A stretch of DNA of 64,000 nt from Lysobacter panacisoli (GTDB lineage: Bacteria > Pseudomonadota > Gammaproteobacteria > Xanthomonadales > Xanthomonadaceae), in contig NZ_VLNU01000001.1 in NCBI RefSeq assembly GCF_009765165.1, positions 1,851,001 through 1,915,000 on the forward strand, written 5' to 3'. The notes under the pieces are model-generated. The model saw nothing but the letters and a program-made list of their open reading frames with translations. It was not told the origin of the DNA and ran no database searches. This document shows positions 49,623 through 58,179 of this stretch, in pieces. The number at the start of each line of letters is the position of its first letter. The first letter of the stretch is position 1. A program made the position numbers and the translations under genes.

Positions 49623-51790
49623 ACGCCGCGACGCTGCTGCGTAACGTCCTGCACGACGCGCGTCGTCGCCGTGCGCTCGATGTCGTCGCAACAGGTCTGC
49701 CGTGCCTGATCGCCGCGGCCGTGCTGGCGTGGCGGCTGTCCGGAACGACCGCCGCGATCCTCGTCGTCGCCACGTTCGCGCTCGCCATTGGCGCTGTCGC
49801 CTGGCATCGCATGCGCACGCTCGACACGCGCTGGCTCATCCGCCAACTCGACGCGCATCGCCGCGATCTGGAGGACAGCAGCGATCTGCTGTTCGCGCCG
49901 GACTCGTCGCTGGCGCCGATGGAGCGCCTGCAACGCACGCGCCTGCAGCAGCGCCTGGAATCGCGCACCGCGCCGGACCTGCGTCCGCGCTGGTCGTCGC
50001 GCGCGATCGGTCTCGCCTGCACCGCGGGTCTCGTCGTCTCCGCAGCCGCGCTGCTGTGGCCGGCGCACACCCCGACGCGCTTCGACGACGTGGTGGCAGC
50101 GATCACCGGCGAGCCCGTCGCCCCGACGCAAACGCGCGTACTCGAACAGAACCTGCGCGTGACGCCGCCGGCCTACACGCGACAGTCCGCACGCAACGAA
50201 CCCTCGCTCGATGCGAAGGCGCCGGTGGGAACACGGCTGCAATGGTCGTTCCGTTTCTCGCCGCAACCGCACTCGGCCGCACTGGCGTTCCACGATGGCC
50301 GTCGGATCGCGCTGCAACACGATGGCGACGTATGGCGTGCCGATCACGCTCTGGCGAAGTCCGCGTTGTACCGCCTTGAACTCGACGGCGCGCCACCGCT
50401 CGAAACAACGCGCCGACACAGGCTCGATGCCATCGCCGACCGACCCCCGCAGCTGCGCGTGCTCGAACCCGACCGTGGCCTGAGCCTCATCGAACCGGGC
50501 CAGCGCAGTTGGTCGGTCGCGTTCGAAGCCACCGACGACTACGGCGTCGCCGGCGATGCACGACTGCGCATCACCCTCGCCCAGGGCAGCGGCGAGAACA
50601 TCACCTTCCGCGAGCAGACCGCGACGCTGCACGGCAGCGGCAGCGCGACGACGAAGCGCTTCGCGCACCGGCTCGACCTCGCGGCACTCGGACTCGCCGC
50701 CGGCGACGACCTCATCGTGCAGCTGGAGGTGCGCGACAACCGCGCGCCCACGCCGCAGAGCGCACGCAGCGCGAGCCTGATCCTGCGCTGGCCGTCGGAA
50801 CTCGGTACCGAGACGAGCGGGCTCGAAGGCATGGTGCGCAAGACGTTGCCGGCGTACTTCCGCAGCCAGCGCCAGATCATCATCGACGCCGAGGCCTTGC
50901 TGAAGGAGAAGCGCAAGCTGCCCGCCGAGCGCTACCTCAAGCGCAGCGACGAGATCGGCGTGGACCAGCGCATCCTGCGCCTGCGCTATGGACAGTTCCT
51001 CGGCGAGGAAGCCGAGGGCGCGCCCAAGCCGCCGCCGACCAGCGACGCGGAGCCGGCGGCCGATGGCGCGTCGCACGACGATCACGCGGAAGCCACCGCC
51101 ACCGAAGCGAAAGACGACCACGACCATGCGCCTGCCAGCAACGCCACGTTCGGCCAGGACGGCGACGTGCTCCAGGAATACGGCCACACGCACGACCATG
51201 CCGAAGCGGCGACGCTGCTCGATCCGGAAACGCGCACGATCCTGAAGGCCGCGCTGGATGCGATGTGGCAGTCGGAACTGCACCTGCGCCAGGGCCATCC
51301 CGACCAGGCGCTGCCGCACGCCTATCGCGCACTGGCGCGCATCAAGGAAGTGCAGCAGGCCAGCCGCATCTATCTCGCGCGCGTGGGGCCCGAACTGCCG
51401 CCGATCGACGAGGGCCGGCGCATGGGCGGCGACCGCGCGGGCATCGCGAGCCGCGCCGCCGCGCTGTTGCCGGCGACCGCGCCGGATCCCACGCTGGCGA
51501 CGCTGTGGCGTTCGCTGGATGCGCCATCGTCTTCGCGCGACGCGATCGATTTCGCTGCACTGGAACGCTGGATGCGCGAGAACGAATCGCGACTTGCCGA
51601 TCCTCTCTCGTTCATCGCCGCAGTCGAGACGCTGCGCGCCGAGCCCGATTGCATGCGCTGCCGCGACGACCTGCGCGCGCAGTTGTGGCCGCTGTTGCCG
51701 CGCCCGGCAGCGGGCGTTCCGCGTCGCGAGGATGCCGACGCCGATGGACGTCGCTATCTCGATGCACTACGCGGGGAGGCGACGCGATGA
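49619..51790 (+). CDS. Large membrane protein with His/Asp-rich segment (DUF4175-like)
   Basis: The 723-residue protein has two N-terminal membrane helices (about 20-60) and one near 120-140. A long extracytoplasmic region follows, with beta-rich domains and a helical part (VRKTLPAYFRSQRQIIIDAEALL). Residues about 483-525 contain a striking His/Asp/Glu-rich stretch (SHDDHAE, KDDHDH, YGHTHDHAE). The layout resembles DUF4175-type proteins found in MoxR/DUF58 clusters. The His-rich stretch suggests metal binding. GTG start from a 4-bp overlap. Confidence 0.6.
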   Translation: MNAATLLRNVLHDARRRRALDVVATGLPCLIAAAVLAWRLSGTTAAILVVATFALAIGAVAWHRMRTLDTRWLIRQLDAHRRDLEDSSDLLFAPDSSLAPMERLQRTRLQQRLESRTAPDLRPRWSSRAIGLACTAGLVVSAAALLWPAHTPTRFDDVVAAITGEPVAPTQTRVLEQNLRVTPPAYTRQSARNEPSLDAKAPVGTRLQWSFRFSPQPHSAALAFHDGRRIALQHDGDVWRADHALAKSALYRLELDGAPPLETTRRHRLDAIADRPPQLRVLEPDRGLSLIEPGQRSWSVAFEATDDYGVAGDARLRITLAQGSGENITFREQTATLHGSGSATTKRFAHRLDLAALGLAAGDDLIVQLEVRDNRAPTPQSARSASLILRWPSELGTETSGLEGMVRKTLPAYFRSQRQIIIDAEALLKEKRKLPAERYLKRSDEIGVDQRILRLRYGQFLGEEAEGAPKPPPTSDAEPAADGASHDDHAEATATEAKDDHDHAPASNATFGQDGDVLQEYGHTHDHAEAATLLDPETRTILKAALDAMWQSELHLRQGHPDQALPHAYRALARIKEVQQASRIYLARVGPELPPIDEGRRMGGDRAGIASRAAALLPATAPDPTLATLWRSLDAPSSSRDAIDFAALERWMRENESRLADPLSFIAAVETLRAEPDCMRCRDDLRAQLWPLLPRPAAGVPRREDADADGRRYLDALRGEATR

Positions 51791-53655
51791 CCGCGCCGCT
51801 GTCGCCCGTGCCTGCGTTCATGTCACCGGAGGCGGTGGCGCTCGTGCTGGTCGTTGCCGTCGTCATCGCATGCGCACGACTGTTGCTGAAGCAGTACCGC
51901 GCCGAACCCGCCTCACGTTCGCGAGGCTGGCGTATTGCATTGCTTGTGTTCGCGCAGCCGTTGTGCGCGGTGTTGCTGTATTTCGCGCTATGGCCGCCGA
52001 CGGTGCCGGGCGAAGCGGGCACGCTGATCGTCGCGACGGGCGGCGCCACGCGCGCACAGGCCGACGCTGCGCGCGGCGACACCACGGTGGCTTTGCCGGA
52101 AGCCAATGCATGGGACGGCGTGGCGCGCGTGCCCGATCTCGCCACTGCGTTGCGCCAGCATCCGGGTACGCAGCGCGTGCGCGTGATCGGCGCGGGATTG
52201 AACGCGCGCGATCGCGACGCGGCGCGCGGCGTGGCGCTGGATTTCGTGCCGGCACCGCTGCCGCGCGGACTGGTCGAACTCGACGGCCCCGATCGCGTCG
52301 CCGCCGGTGCCTCGTTCCGGATTGGCGGCCGCGCGAACGAGGCGGGCCCGAATACCGTGGTGGAACTGCTCGATCCCGCGCGCCGTCGCGTCGACCGCGT
52401 CGCGGTCGGTGCGGATGGCCGCTTCGTGCTCACGGCGAATGCGCGCACGCCGGGCGCCGCGACCTTCACGGTGCGACTGCGCGACGCCTCGCAGCGCACG
52501 ATCGAGGACGTGGCGTGGCCGCTCCAGATCGAGGCTTCGCCGCCCCCACGCGTGTTGCTGGTGGCCGGCGCGCCCGGGCCGGAAGTGAAGTACCTGCGGC
52601 GCTGGGCGGACGACGCCGGCCTGCCGCTGCGTACGCAGATGTCGGTCGGCGGCGGCGTGCAGCTGGGCGATGCGCCGGTCGCGTTCAATGCGGGTTCGCT
52701 CGCGCGCTTCGACATCGTCGTGCTCGACGAGCGCGCGTGGTCCACCCTTGGCGATGCACAGCGCGGTGCGCTTCACGATGCCGTGCGCAACGGGCTCGGA
52801 CTGCTTGTGCGCGTCACCGCCGCGTTGTCCGATGCGGAACGCCGTCGCCTGCGCGCGCTCGGTTTCGACGTCGATGCCGGTCGCGACAGCGCTGCGTTCC
52901 AGCTGGCTGGCAACGCGCCCGACGACGATGCGGTGCGCGCACGTCTCGGCCCCGGCACGCGCGATGCGCCGCGCGCGCACGACGCCGTCGTTGAGGAAGT
53001 GCCGCAACTCACGCGCCGCAGTTTGCGCGTGCGTGCCGACGACAGCGTCCAGATCGCCGCTGCGCAGGACGGCGCGGCACTTGGACAGTGGCGTGCGATG
53101 GGGCGCGGACGCGTCGGGGTATGGACCGCAACCGATACGTATCGACTCGTTCTCGCCGGGCGCGACGATCTTCATTCGGAGCTGTGGTCGGACGTAGTGG
53201 CGACACTGGCGCGCGCCAAGCCCGGTACTGCGTTTAGCATCGAAGGCGCTGCGCGCGCGGGTGAACGCGTCGCGCTGTGCGGCCTTCCCGCCGTGCAGGC
53301 AAGCGTGACGACGCCGGCGGGCGTGGATGTGCCGGTGCTGCGCGATCCCACGACCGGATCGCGCGCCTGCGCGGCGTTCTGGCCGCGCGAGGGCGGCTGG
53401 CATCGCCTGCGTTCCGGCGAACGCGAGCAGTGGCTGTATGTGCGCGCCGCGAACGAGGCGCCGGGCCTTCGCGCGAACGAACTGCGCACGGCGACGCTGG
53501 CGCTGGCCACTTCGGCTCCGGCCGTCGCGACGACGAACACTGTCGTTGCGCCGCGTCATCCGACCTCGCGCTGGCCGTGGTGGTTGTCGTGGCTGCTGGC
53601 GAGCGTCGCGCTGTGGTGGTTCGAGCGTTCGCGCCTCGGTCGTCGGGCGGCCTGA
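51787..53655 (+). CDS. Bat-cluster membrane protein with carboxypeptidase-regulatory-like and amidotransferase-like domains
   Basis: The 622-residue protein starts with two membrane helices (about 13-33 and 47-69). It has a beta-sandwich region around 170-250 (VVELLDPARRRVDRVAVGADGRF), then a class-I glutamine-amidotransferase-like part (VLLVAGAPGPEVKYLRRW to DIVVLDERAW) without a clear catalytic triad, and a final membrane helix near the C-terminus (WPWWLSWLLASVALWWF). It closes the five-gene MoxR block. Function is unknown. It overlaps the preceding gene by 4 bp (ATGA). Confidence 0.68.
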   Translation: MTAPLSPVPAFMSPEAVALVLVVAVVIACARLLLKQYRAEPASRSRGWRIALLVFAQPLCAVLLYFALWPPTVPGEAGTLIVATGGATRAQADAARGDTTVALPEANAWDGVARVPDLATALRQHPGTQRVRVIGAGLNARDRDAARGVALDFVPAPLPRGLVELDGPDRVAAGASFRIGGRANEAGPNTVVELLDPARRRVDRVAVGADGRFVLTANARTPGAATFTVRLRDASQRTIEDVAWPLQIEASPPPRVLLVAGAPGPEVKYLRRWADDAGLPLRTQMSVGGGVQLGDAPVAFNAGSLARFDIVVLDERAWSTLGDAQRGALHDAVRNGLGLLVRVTAALSDAERRRLRALGFDVDAGRDSAAFQLAGNAPDDDAVRARLGPGTRDAPRAHDAVVEEVPQLTRRSLRVRADDSVQIAAAQDGAALGQWRAMGRGRVGVWTATDTYRLVLAGRDDLHSELWSDVVATLARAKPGTAFSIEGAARAGERVALCGLPAVQASVTTPAGVDVPVLRDPTTGSRACAAFWPREGGWHRLRSGEREQWLYVRAANEAPGLRANELRTATLALATSAPAVATTNTVVAPRHPTSRWPWWLSWLLASVALWWFERSRLGRRAA

Positions 53656-53659
53656 GTCG

Positions 53660-54060
53660 CCTCCACGAAGCGAGGAGGGCCGCGTTGCAGGGCTCCCGGG
53701 CCTCATCGACGGAGCAGAACGCCCCGCCATCCGGGCTCCGAGCCTCAGCGACGGGACAAAACGCCTGGCCGTCCGGGCTCCCGAGCCTCATCGACCGGGC
53801 AAAACGCCTCGTCGCTCGAGCTCCGGAACCTCATCGGCCGGGCAAAACGCCTCGTCGTCCCGGCTCCCGAACCTCGTCGGCCGGGCAACATGCCTCATCG
53901 TCCGAGCTCCGAGCCTCATCGACGGAGCAAAACGCTTCGCCGACCGGGCGCACTCGCCTCATGGGCGGAGCAATGCGCTTCGCCGTTCGAGCTCGCGAGC
54001 TTCATGGATGGGGCAAAACGCCTCGCCGTCCGGGCCCCGAGCCCGGCAGGCGGAGCCCGG
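53660..54060. repeat. Tandem repeat array with a 42-43 nt period
   Basis: Starting just after the stop at 53655, about nine imperfect units follow each other. The CCTCATCGAC-like anchor occurs at 53701, 53743, 53786, 53829, 53872, 53914, 53957 and 54000, with degenerate units at 53660 and about 54042. The consensus unit begins CCTCATCGACGGGGCAAAAC and continues CGCCTCGCCGTCCGGGCTCC. The period is not a multiple of three, so no frame keeps a repeated peptide for more than a few units, and both strands show accidental open frames. No spacers separate the units, so it is not CRISPR. The repeat fills the stretch between the last Bat gene and the btuB terminator. Confidence 0.85.
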
Positions 54061-54138
54061 AGACCCAAGGCGAGGCGTCGAGGCTCGGCGATGAGCCTGC
54101 GGATGCGTCGCGCTCGACCTCGAATGCCCGACAGCAAG

Positions 54139-54163
54139 AAGCCCGGCCAAGAGCCGGGCTTCC
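54139..54163. terminator. Bidirectional-looking terminator after the tandem array
   Basis: AAGCCCGGC (54139-54147) and GCCGGGCTT (54153-54161) form a 9-bp stem with a short loop. On the minus strand it follows the btuB stop by about 25 nt; on the plus strand it follows the repeat array. T runs are short on both sides. Confidence 0.6.
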
Positions 54164-54186
54164 TGTCGTCTGCGTAGCGGACTGGG

Positions 54187-56058
54187 TCAGTTGACGGGCG
54201 CGTAGCGCAGCGTCAGGTACCACTCGCGGCCGGGCTGGTTGTAGAACGACACGGTCTCGTATTCGCGATCGAACACGTTGGCGACGCGGGCCTGCAGCGT
54301 CAGCGCGTCGCTCAGCGCGTACTCGGCGCGCAGGTCGAGCGTGCCGTAGCCGGCGAGACGGCGCGTGTTGGCGACGTCGTCGTAGCGCGAGCCTTCACCG
54401 GCCGCGGTGACGCCGACGCGGAACGCGCCGAAGGCACGGTCGATCTCGATGCGTGCGCTGTTCTTCGCGCGGCGGGCGAGGTCGTTGCCTTCGAAGAAGC
54501 CGGAGCGGTTCTCGGTGTCGAGCCAGCTGATCGCGCCGTTGACGGTCCAGTCGGCGAGCGTGGCGTTGGCGGTGAGTTCGGCGCCGCGCATGCGCGCACT
54601 GTCGACGTTGTTCGGGCGGTTCTGGCTGGCGTCGAAGGCGATCAGGTCGTCGACGTCGGTGCTGAAGGCGTCGAGGTTCACGCCCACGCCGTCGCCCTGC
54701 CAGCCCACGCCGAGTTCCCACGTCTCCGACTCTTCCGGATCGAGGTCCGGATTGCTGAAGAACGGGAAGTACAGCTCGTTGAAGGTCGGCGCCTTGAAGG
54801 CGGTGCCGTAGCCCGCGCGGACGCGCCAGTTCTCGGCGAAACTCATGCCCCACGCCGCGCTGCCGGTGGTGTGCCCGCCGAACTGTTCGTTGTCGTCGCG
54901 ACGCACGCTCGCCTCGAGCGACTGCGCACCGAAGCGGCCCTGGTACTGCACGAACGCGGCCTTGTTGTCGCGCTCGGTCTCGTCGTAGGTGGTGGTCGCA
55001 TCGACGCGGTCGCGCAGCCAGTCCAGGCCCAGCGTCAGCAGCTGGCCGCTGGCGATGCCGAAGTCGCCCTGCAGCGTCGCGCTGTCGCGATCGGTGCTGA
55101 AGAAATCGACGAAGTCCTCGCCGAGGAAGTTGTCGGAGGCATCGACGTTGCGGCCGGCGGTGAGGTGCAGGTCGACGCGCTCGGACGGGCGCCAGCGCAG
55201 CTTGCCGCCGATCACCTGCTGGATCGTCTCGGAACGATCGGTGAAATCGCCGTCGAATTCGTTGTCGCCCTCGTTGCGCAGCGCATGGCCTTCCAGGCTC
55301 CACTGCTCGCCGAACTGCACGCCGCCGCGCAGCGACAGCGCATCCTTGTCGTAGCCGTCGCGATCTGGCTGCGAGTCGGTGGCGATGAAGCAGCCCGCGC
55401 CGTCGAAGGTCAACGGATCGAAGAAACCGTTGCAGGCGTTGATGCCGGTGGTGCGCGTGTGCTGGTAGTCGGCGCCGAACCAGGCGCGCTCGCTGGCGCC
55501 GCCGAAGCCCATGCCGTATCCGAGCGAGTCGTTGCTGCCGGCATCGAACCGCACGCGCGGCACGAATGCGCCGCGGTCGCGACGGGTGAACACCTGGATC
55601 ACGCCACCGATGGCGTCGCTGCCGTACAGGCTCGCGCGCGGACCGCGCACGATTTCCACGCGCTCGATCATTTCGATCGGCAGGTCCTGGAACGACACCA
55701 GCCCCGAGGTCGATGAACCGATGCGGATGCCGTCGACCAGCACCAGCACGTGGTCGGATTCCGCGCCGCGCAGGAACAGCGTGGTCAGCTTGCCCTGGCC
55801 GCCCTGGTTGGACAGCGAGATGCCGGCGCGGCCCTGCAGCAGTTCGGGCAGCGAGCGCGCCTGGCTGTGGCGGATCTGTTCGGCGTCGATCACTTCCACC
55901 GGTGTGAGCGCATCGTTGACGCTGATCGCGGTGCGGTTGGCGGTGACGACGACTTCGTCGAGATCGGTGGCGGCCTGCGCGCGGGCGAGGGCGGGCAACG
56001 CGAGGGCGCAGGCGAGCGCGAGTGCGGCGTGGATCGGGGTGGCATTACGCGGGGACAT
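54187..56058 (-). CDS. btuB: TonB-dependent vitamin B12 receptor, BtuB-like
   Basis: This is an outer-membrane receptor for cobalamin or a related corrinoid. The 623-residue protein has a signal peptide (ALALACALALPALARAQA), a DLDEVVVTANR stretch just after it, a plug domain with the RSLPELLQGRAGISL and GSDAIGGVIQVFT motifs, and a long beta-barrel with alternating aromatic residues. A cobalamin riboswitch precedes the gene, which supports the substrate. The ATG at 56058 is chosen as the start of the signal peptide; the longer in-frame reading runs through the riboswitch. It ends YAPVN instead of the aromatic residue usual for barrels. Confidence 0.9.
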   Translation of the reverse strand: MSPRNATPIHAALALACALALPALARAQAATDLDEVVVTANRTAISVNDALTPVEVIDAEQIRHSQARSLPELLQGRAGISLSNQGGQGKLTTLFLRGAESDHVLVLVDGIRIGSSTSGLVSFQDLPIEMIERVEIVRGPRASLYGSDAIGGVIQVFTRRDRGAFVPRVRFDAGSNDSLGYGMGFGGASERAWFGADYQHTRTTGINACNGFFDPLTFDGAGCFIATDSQPDRDGYDKDALSLRGGVQFGEQWSLEGHALRNEGDNEFDGDFTDRSETIQQVIGGKLRWRPSERVDLHLTAGRNVDASDNFLGEDFVDFFSTDRDSATLQGDFGIASGQLLTLGLDWLRDRVDATTTYDETERDNKAAFVQYQGRFGAQSLEASVRRDDNEQFGGHTTGSAAWGMSFAENWRVRAGYGTAFKAPTFNELYFPFFSNPDLDPEESETWELGVGWQGDGVGVNLDAFSTDVDDLIAFDASQNRPNNVDSARMRGAELTANATLADWTVNGAISWLDTENRSGFFEGNDLARRAKNSARIEIDRAFGAFRVGVTAAGEGSRYDDVANTRRLAGYGTLDLRAEYALSDALTLQARVANVFDREYETVSFYNQPGREWYLTLRYAPVN

Positions 56059-56189
56059 CGTTTTCTCCAGCGCGCGGACGGGCCGCGTCGGACAGCGGGA
56101 AGTCGCGTGGAGAAAGCGGGCTGCGTGGCGGGCGCGCATCGCGCCGGCATCGCCGCCGCGACGCCCTCCGCATCGCAACCAGTGGCGGG

Positions 56190-56395
56190 TCGAATGACCC
56201 TGCGTCCAGGCCGGTCTCCGGACTCGCGAGTGGAGGCATGCCTCCGGGCGCGGCGCCTTCCCGTGCGATCGCACAGTGGCGGTTGCCGTGCCTTGCTCGC
56301 TTACCGTTGCGGGGGCAGTGCCGGAATGGCCGCGGGCGGCGTCACCGGCTTCCCGTTTCAACCCGTTGGCGGACGCCGTCGGGTCACCTGAAAGC
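56190..56395 (-). promoter_or_regulatory. Cobalamin (AdoCbl) riboswitch upstream of btuB
   Basis: Read on the minus strand, the leader contains the B12 box GCCACTGTG followed after a short variable stretch by CACGGGAAGG (about 56282-56258), the hallmark of the cobalamin riboswitch. The upstream GAAGCCGGTGA and CCCCGCAACGGTAA blocks and the closing GAGTCCGGAGACCGGCC are also present, in the right order. Bounds are approximate. Bound cobalamin should switch btuB off, probably by hiding the ribosome site or by terminating transcription. The rest of the stretch to 56458 shows nothing else. Confidence 0.92.
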
Positions 56396-56458
56396 GCGCG
56401 CAGTCTACGCGATACCGGCCTCGTGGGCCAAAGCGCCGGGGGCTTGGGAGCCGCAGGG

Positions 56459-56839
56459 TTACTCGCGTTCGCCGGGTTCGTCGAACAGCGACGGCATGGC
56501 CATGCTGCTCTCTTCGCCCATCTGCGTGGTCGTGACCGGCGCGGCGGCCGGCCGGTAGCGTGGCGGCGGCAGCAGGGCGATGGCGGCTTCGGCGGCGACG
56601 ACCAGCTCGCTGCGGCGTTCGTCGGAGATCTCCTGCCAATGGCAGTCCTGCAGCGCACCCTCGATGGCGTACAGCAGGTTGAGGGTGGGCTTGAAGCCCG
56701 CGCGCTTGACGCGCATGAAAGCATCCACCGTACCCGCCGCGGCCAGGTCCTCGCGGGTGCGAAGGCCGACCTGGCGCAGCCAGGCGGCGGACTTGGGTCC
56801 GATGTTGCGCAGCTTGTCCGTACTCGTACCCGTCGTCAT
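56459..56839 (-). CDS. TfoX C-terminal domain protein
   Basis: The 126-residue protein matches the TfoX/Sxy C-terminal domain: LRNIGPKSAAWLRQVGLRTREDL, then GTVDAFMRVKRAGFKPTLNLLYAIEGAL and a helical end. It lacks the N-terminal TfoX domain, so it is a stand-alone C-terminal copy, common in this group. A Met/Pro/Glu tail follows. The start ATG overlaps the stop of the upstream free-Met-sulfoxide-reductase gene by 4 bp. Confidence 0.82.
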   Translation of the reverse strand: MTTGTSTDKLRNIGPKSAAWLRQVGLRTREDLAAAGTVDAFMRVKRAGFKPTLNLLYAIEGALQDCHWQEISDERRSELVVAAEAAIALLPPPRYRPAAAPVTTTQMGEESSMAMPSLFDEPGERE

Positions 56840-57321
56840 TCCAGCGACTCCACGAATGCCTGCGCGATCGACTCCAGGCCGTGCTGGTCTTCAACGTCAA
56901 AACGGGCGTGTTCAGGACTGTCGAGATCGAACACGCCGATCAGGGAGCCGTCGGCGGCCACCAGCGGCACCACCAACTCCGAGTTGGAGGCCGAATCGCA
57001 GGCGATATGACCCGGGAACGCATGGACGTCCTCGATGCGCTGGGTCTGGCGGGTGCTGGCCGCGGCACCGCACACGCCCTTGTCGAGCGGGATGCGCACG
57101 CAGGCCGGCAGGCCCTGGAACGGGCCGACGACCAGTTCGCGACCGTCGAAGAAATAGAATCCCACCCAGTTGAGCGCCGGCAGCGAGTGGTAGACCAGTG
57201 CCGAGAGGTTGGCCGCGTTGGCGATGCGGTCGCGCTCACCGTGCAGCAGCGCGCGCGCCTGCGCGAGCAGCTGTGCGTACTGTTCCGGCTTGGGGCCGCT
57301 TAGACTTTCGCTGGTGAACAT
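56836..57321 (-). CDS. msrC: Free methionine-(R)-sulfoxide reductase, GAF fold
   Basis: The enzyme reduces free Met-R-sulfoxide and protects against oxidation. The 161-residue GAF-domain protein keeps the three redox cysteines C74, C84 and C108 with the same spacing (10 and 24) as C84, C94 and C118 of the E. coli enzyme, and ends with VPLVAADGSLIGVFDLDSP. The ATG at 57321 gives the standard length; the in-frame extension to 57372 has no support. It is transcribed away from bioD. Confidence 0.9.
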   Translation of the reverse strand: MFTSESLSGPKPEQYAQLLAQARALLHGERDRIANAANLSALVYHSLPALNWVGFYFFDGRELVVGPFQGLPACVRIPLDKGVCGAAASTRQTQRIEDVHAFPGHIACDSASNSELVVPLVAADGSLIGVFDLDSPEHARFDVEDQHGLESIAQAFVESLE

Positions 57322-57387
57322 GAGCGCCTCTTTCCTGAAGTCTAACAGTGTGGGCGGAACCGGCGCGGGCAAGGGCGCGCGGCGTCA

Positions 57388-58056
57388 ATGAGCCGCGGCT
57401 GGTTCGTCACGGGCACCGACACGGGCATCGGCAAATCGCTGGCCAGTGCGACGCTGCTGCACGCATTGCGCACGCGTGGCTTGCGTGCGGTGGGCATGAA
57501 GCCGCTCGCGAGCGGTTGCGAATACACGCCGGAAGGATGGCGCAACGAGGATGCACTCGCGTTGCAGGCGGCGAGCGATCCGCGCCCCGCGTACGAGGAC
57601 GTGAATCCGTACGCATTGCCGCAGCCGCTGGCGCCGGAGCTGGCCGCCGCCGACGCAGGCGTCGAGATCGCGCTGGCGCCGATGCTCGACGCCTTCGAGC
57701 GCCTGTCGGCGCATGCAGACACGGTCGTCGTGGAGGGTGTGGGAGGATGGGCCGCACCGCTGTCGGCCACGCTGGACCAGCGCGATCTGGTCCGTGCGCT
57801 GGACTTGCCGGTGGTGCTGGTGGTCGGGCTGCGCCTGGGCTGCATCAACCATGCGCGGCTGACCGCGCGCGCGATCGAGGCCGACGGGCTGCACCTGGCG
57901 GGCTGGATCGCCAACGACATCGACCCGCACATGGCGCGCGCGGACGACAACTTCGAATTGCTCCTGCAACGCCTGCCGGTTCGGTGCTGGGGCCGACTTC
58001 CGTTCCGTGATACACCCGAACCGGCAAAGTTGGCGCATTTGCTCGAAACGGCGTGA
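57388..58056 (+). CDS. bioD: Dethiobiotin synthetase
   Basis: BioD closes the ureido ring of dethiobiotin from diaminopelargonate, CO2 and ATP. The 222-residue protein has the P loop GTDTGIGKS (9-17) near the N-terminus, the substrate block GMKPLASGC, and VVEGVGGWAAPL in the middle. No other bio gene is adjacent. A hairpin near 58060-58090 (CCCATCCCC with GGGGATGGG) may terminate it. Confidence 0.93.
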   Translation: MSRGWFVTGTDTGIGKSLASATLLHALRTRGLRAVGMKPLASGCEYTPEGWRNEDALALQAASDPRPAYEDVNPYALPQPLAPELAAADAGVEIALAPMLDAFERLSAHADTVVVEGVGGWAAPLSATLDQRDLVRALDLPVVLVVGLRLGCINHARLTARAIEADGLHLAGWIANDIDPHMARADDNFELLLQRLPVRCWGRLPFRDTPEPAKLAHLLETA

Positions 58057-58179
58057 TTGCCCATCCCCGTGACCAATGGGGGATGGGGCCTCCCATCGGA
58101 ATGTTAGACTGGTCGGTATAGGAATTAGAGCCAATCTGAGCTGCAACGCTCGTACATGACGGAATCGGAGTCTTCCCCC

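Noticed and set aside
53660..54060. CRISPR array
   Set aside because: The 42-43 nt units follow each other without unique spacers, units are imperfect, and no cas genes are in the window.
53660..54180. Repeat-containing small proteins on either strand across the tandem array
   Set aside because: Open frames exist on both strands, but the period is not a multiple of three, so the repeated peptide changes frame; no ribosome site or conserved start is visible.
54187..56724. Longer btuB reading frame up to 56724
   Set aside because: The extra N-terminus would be translated from the cobalamin riboswitch; a proper signal peptide starts at 56058.
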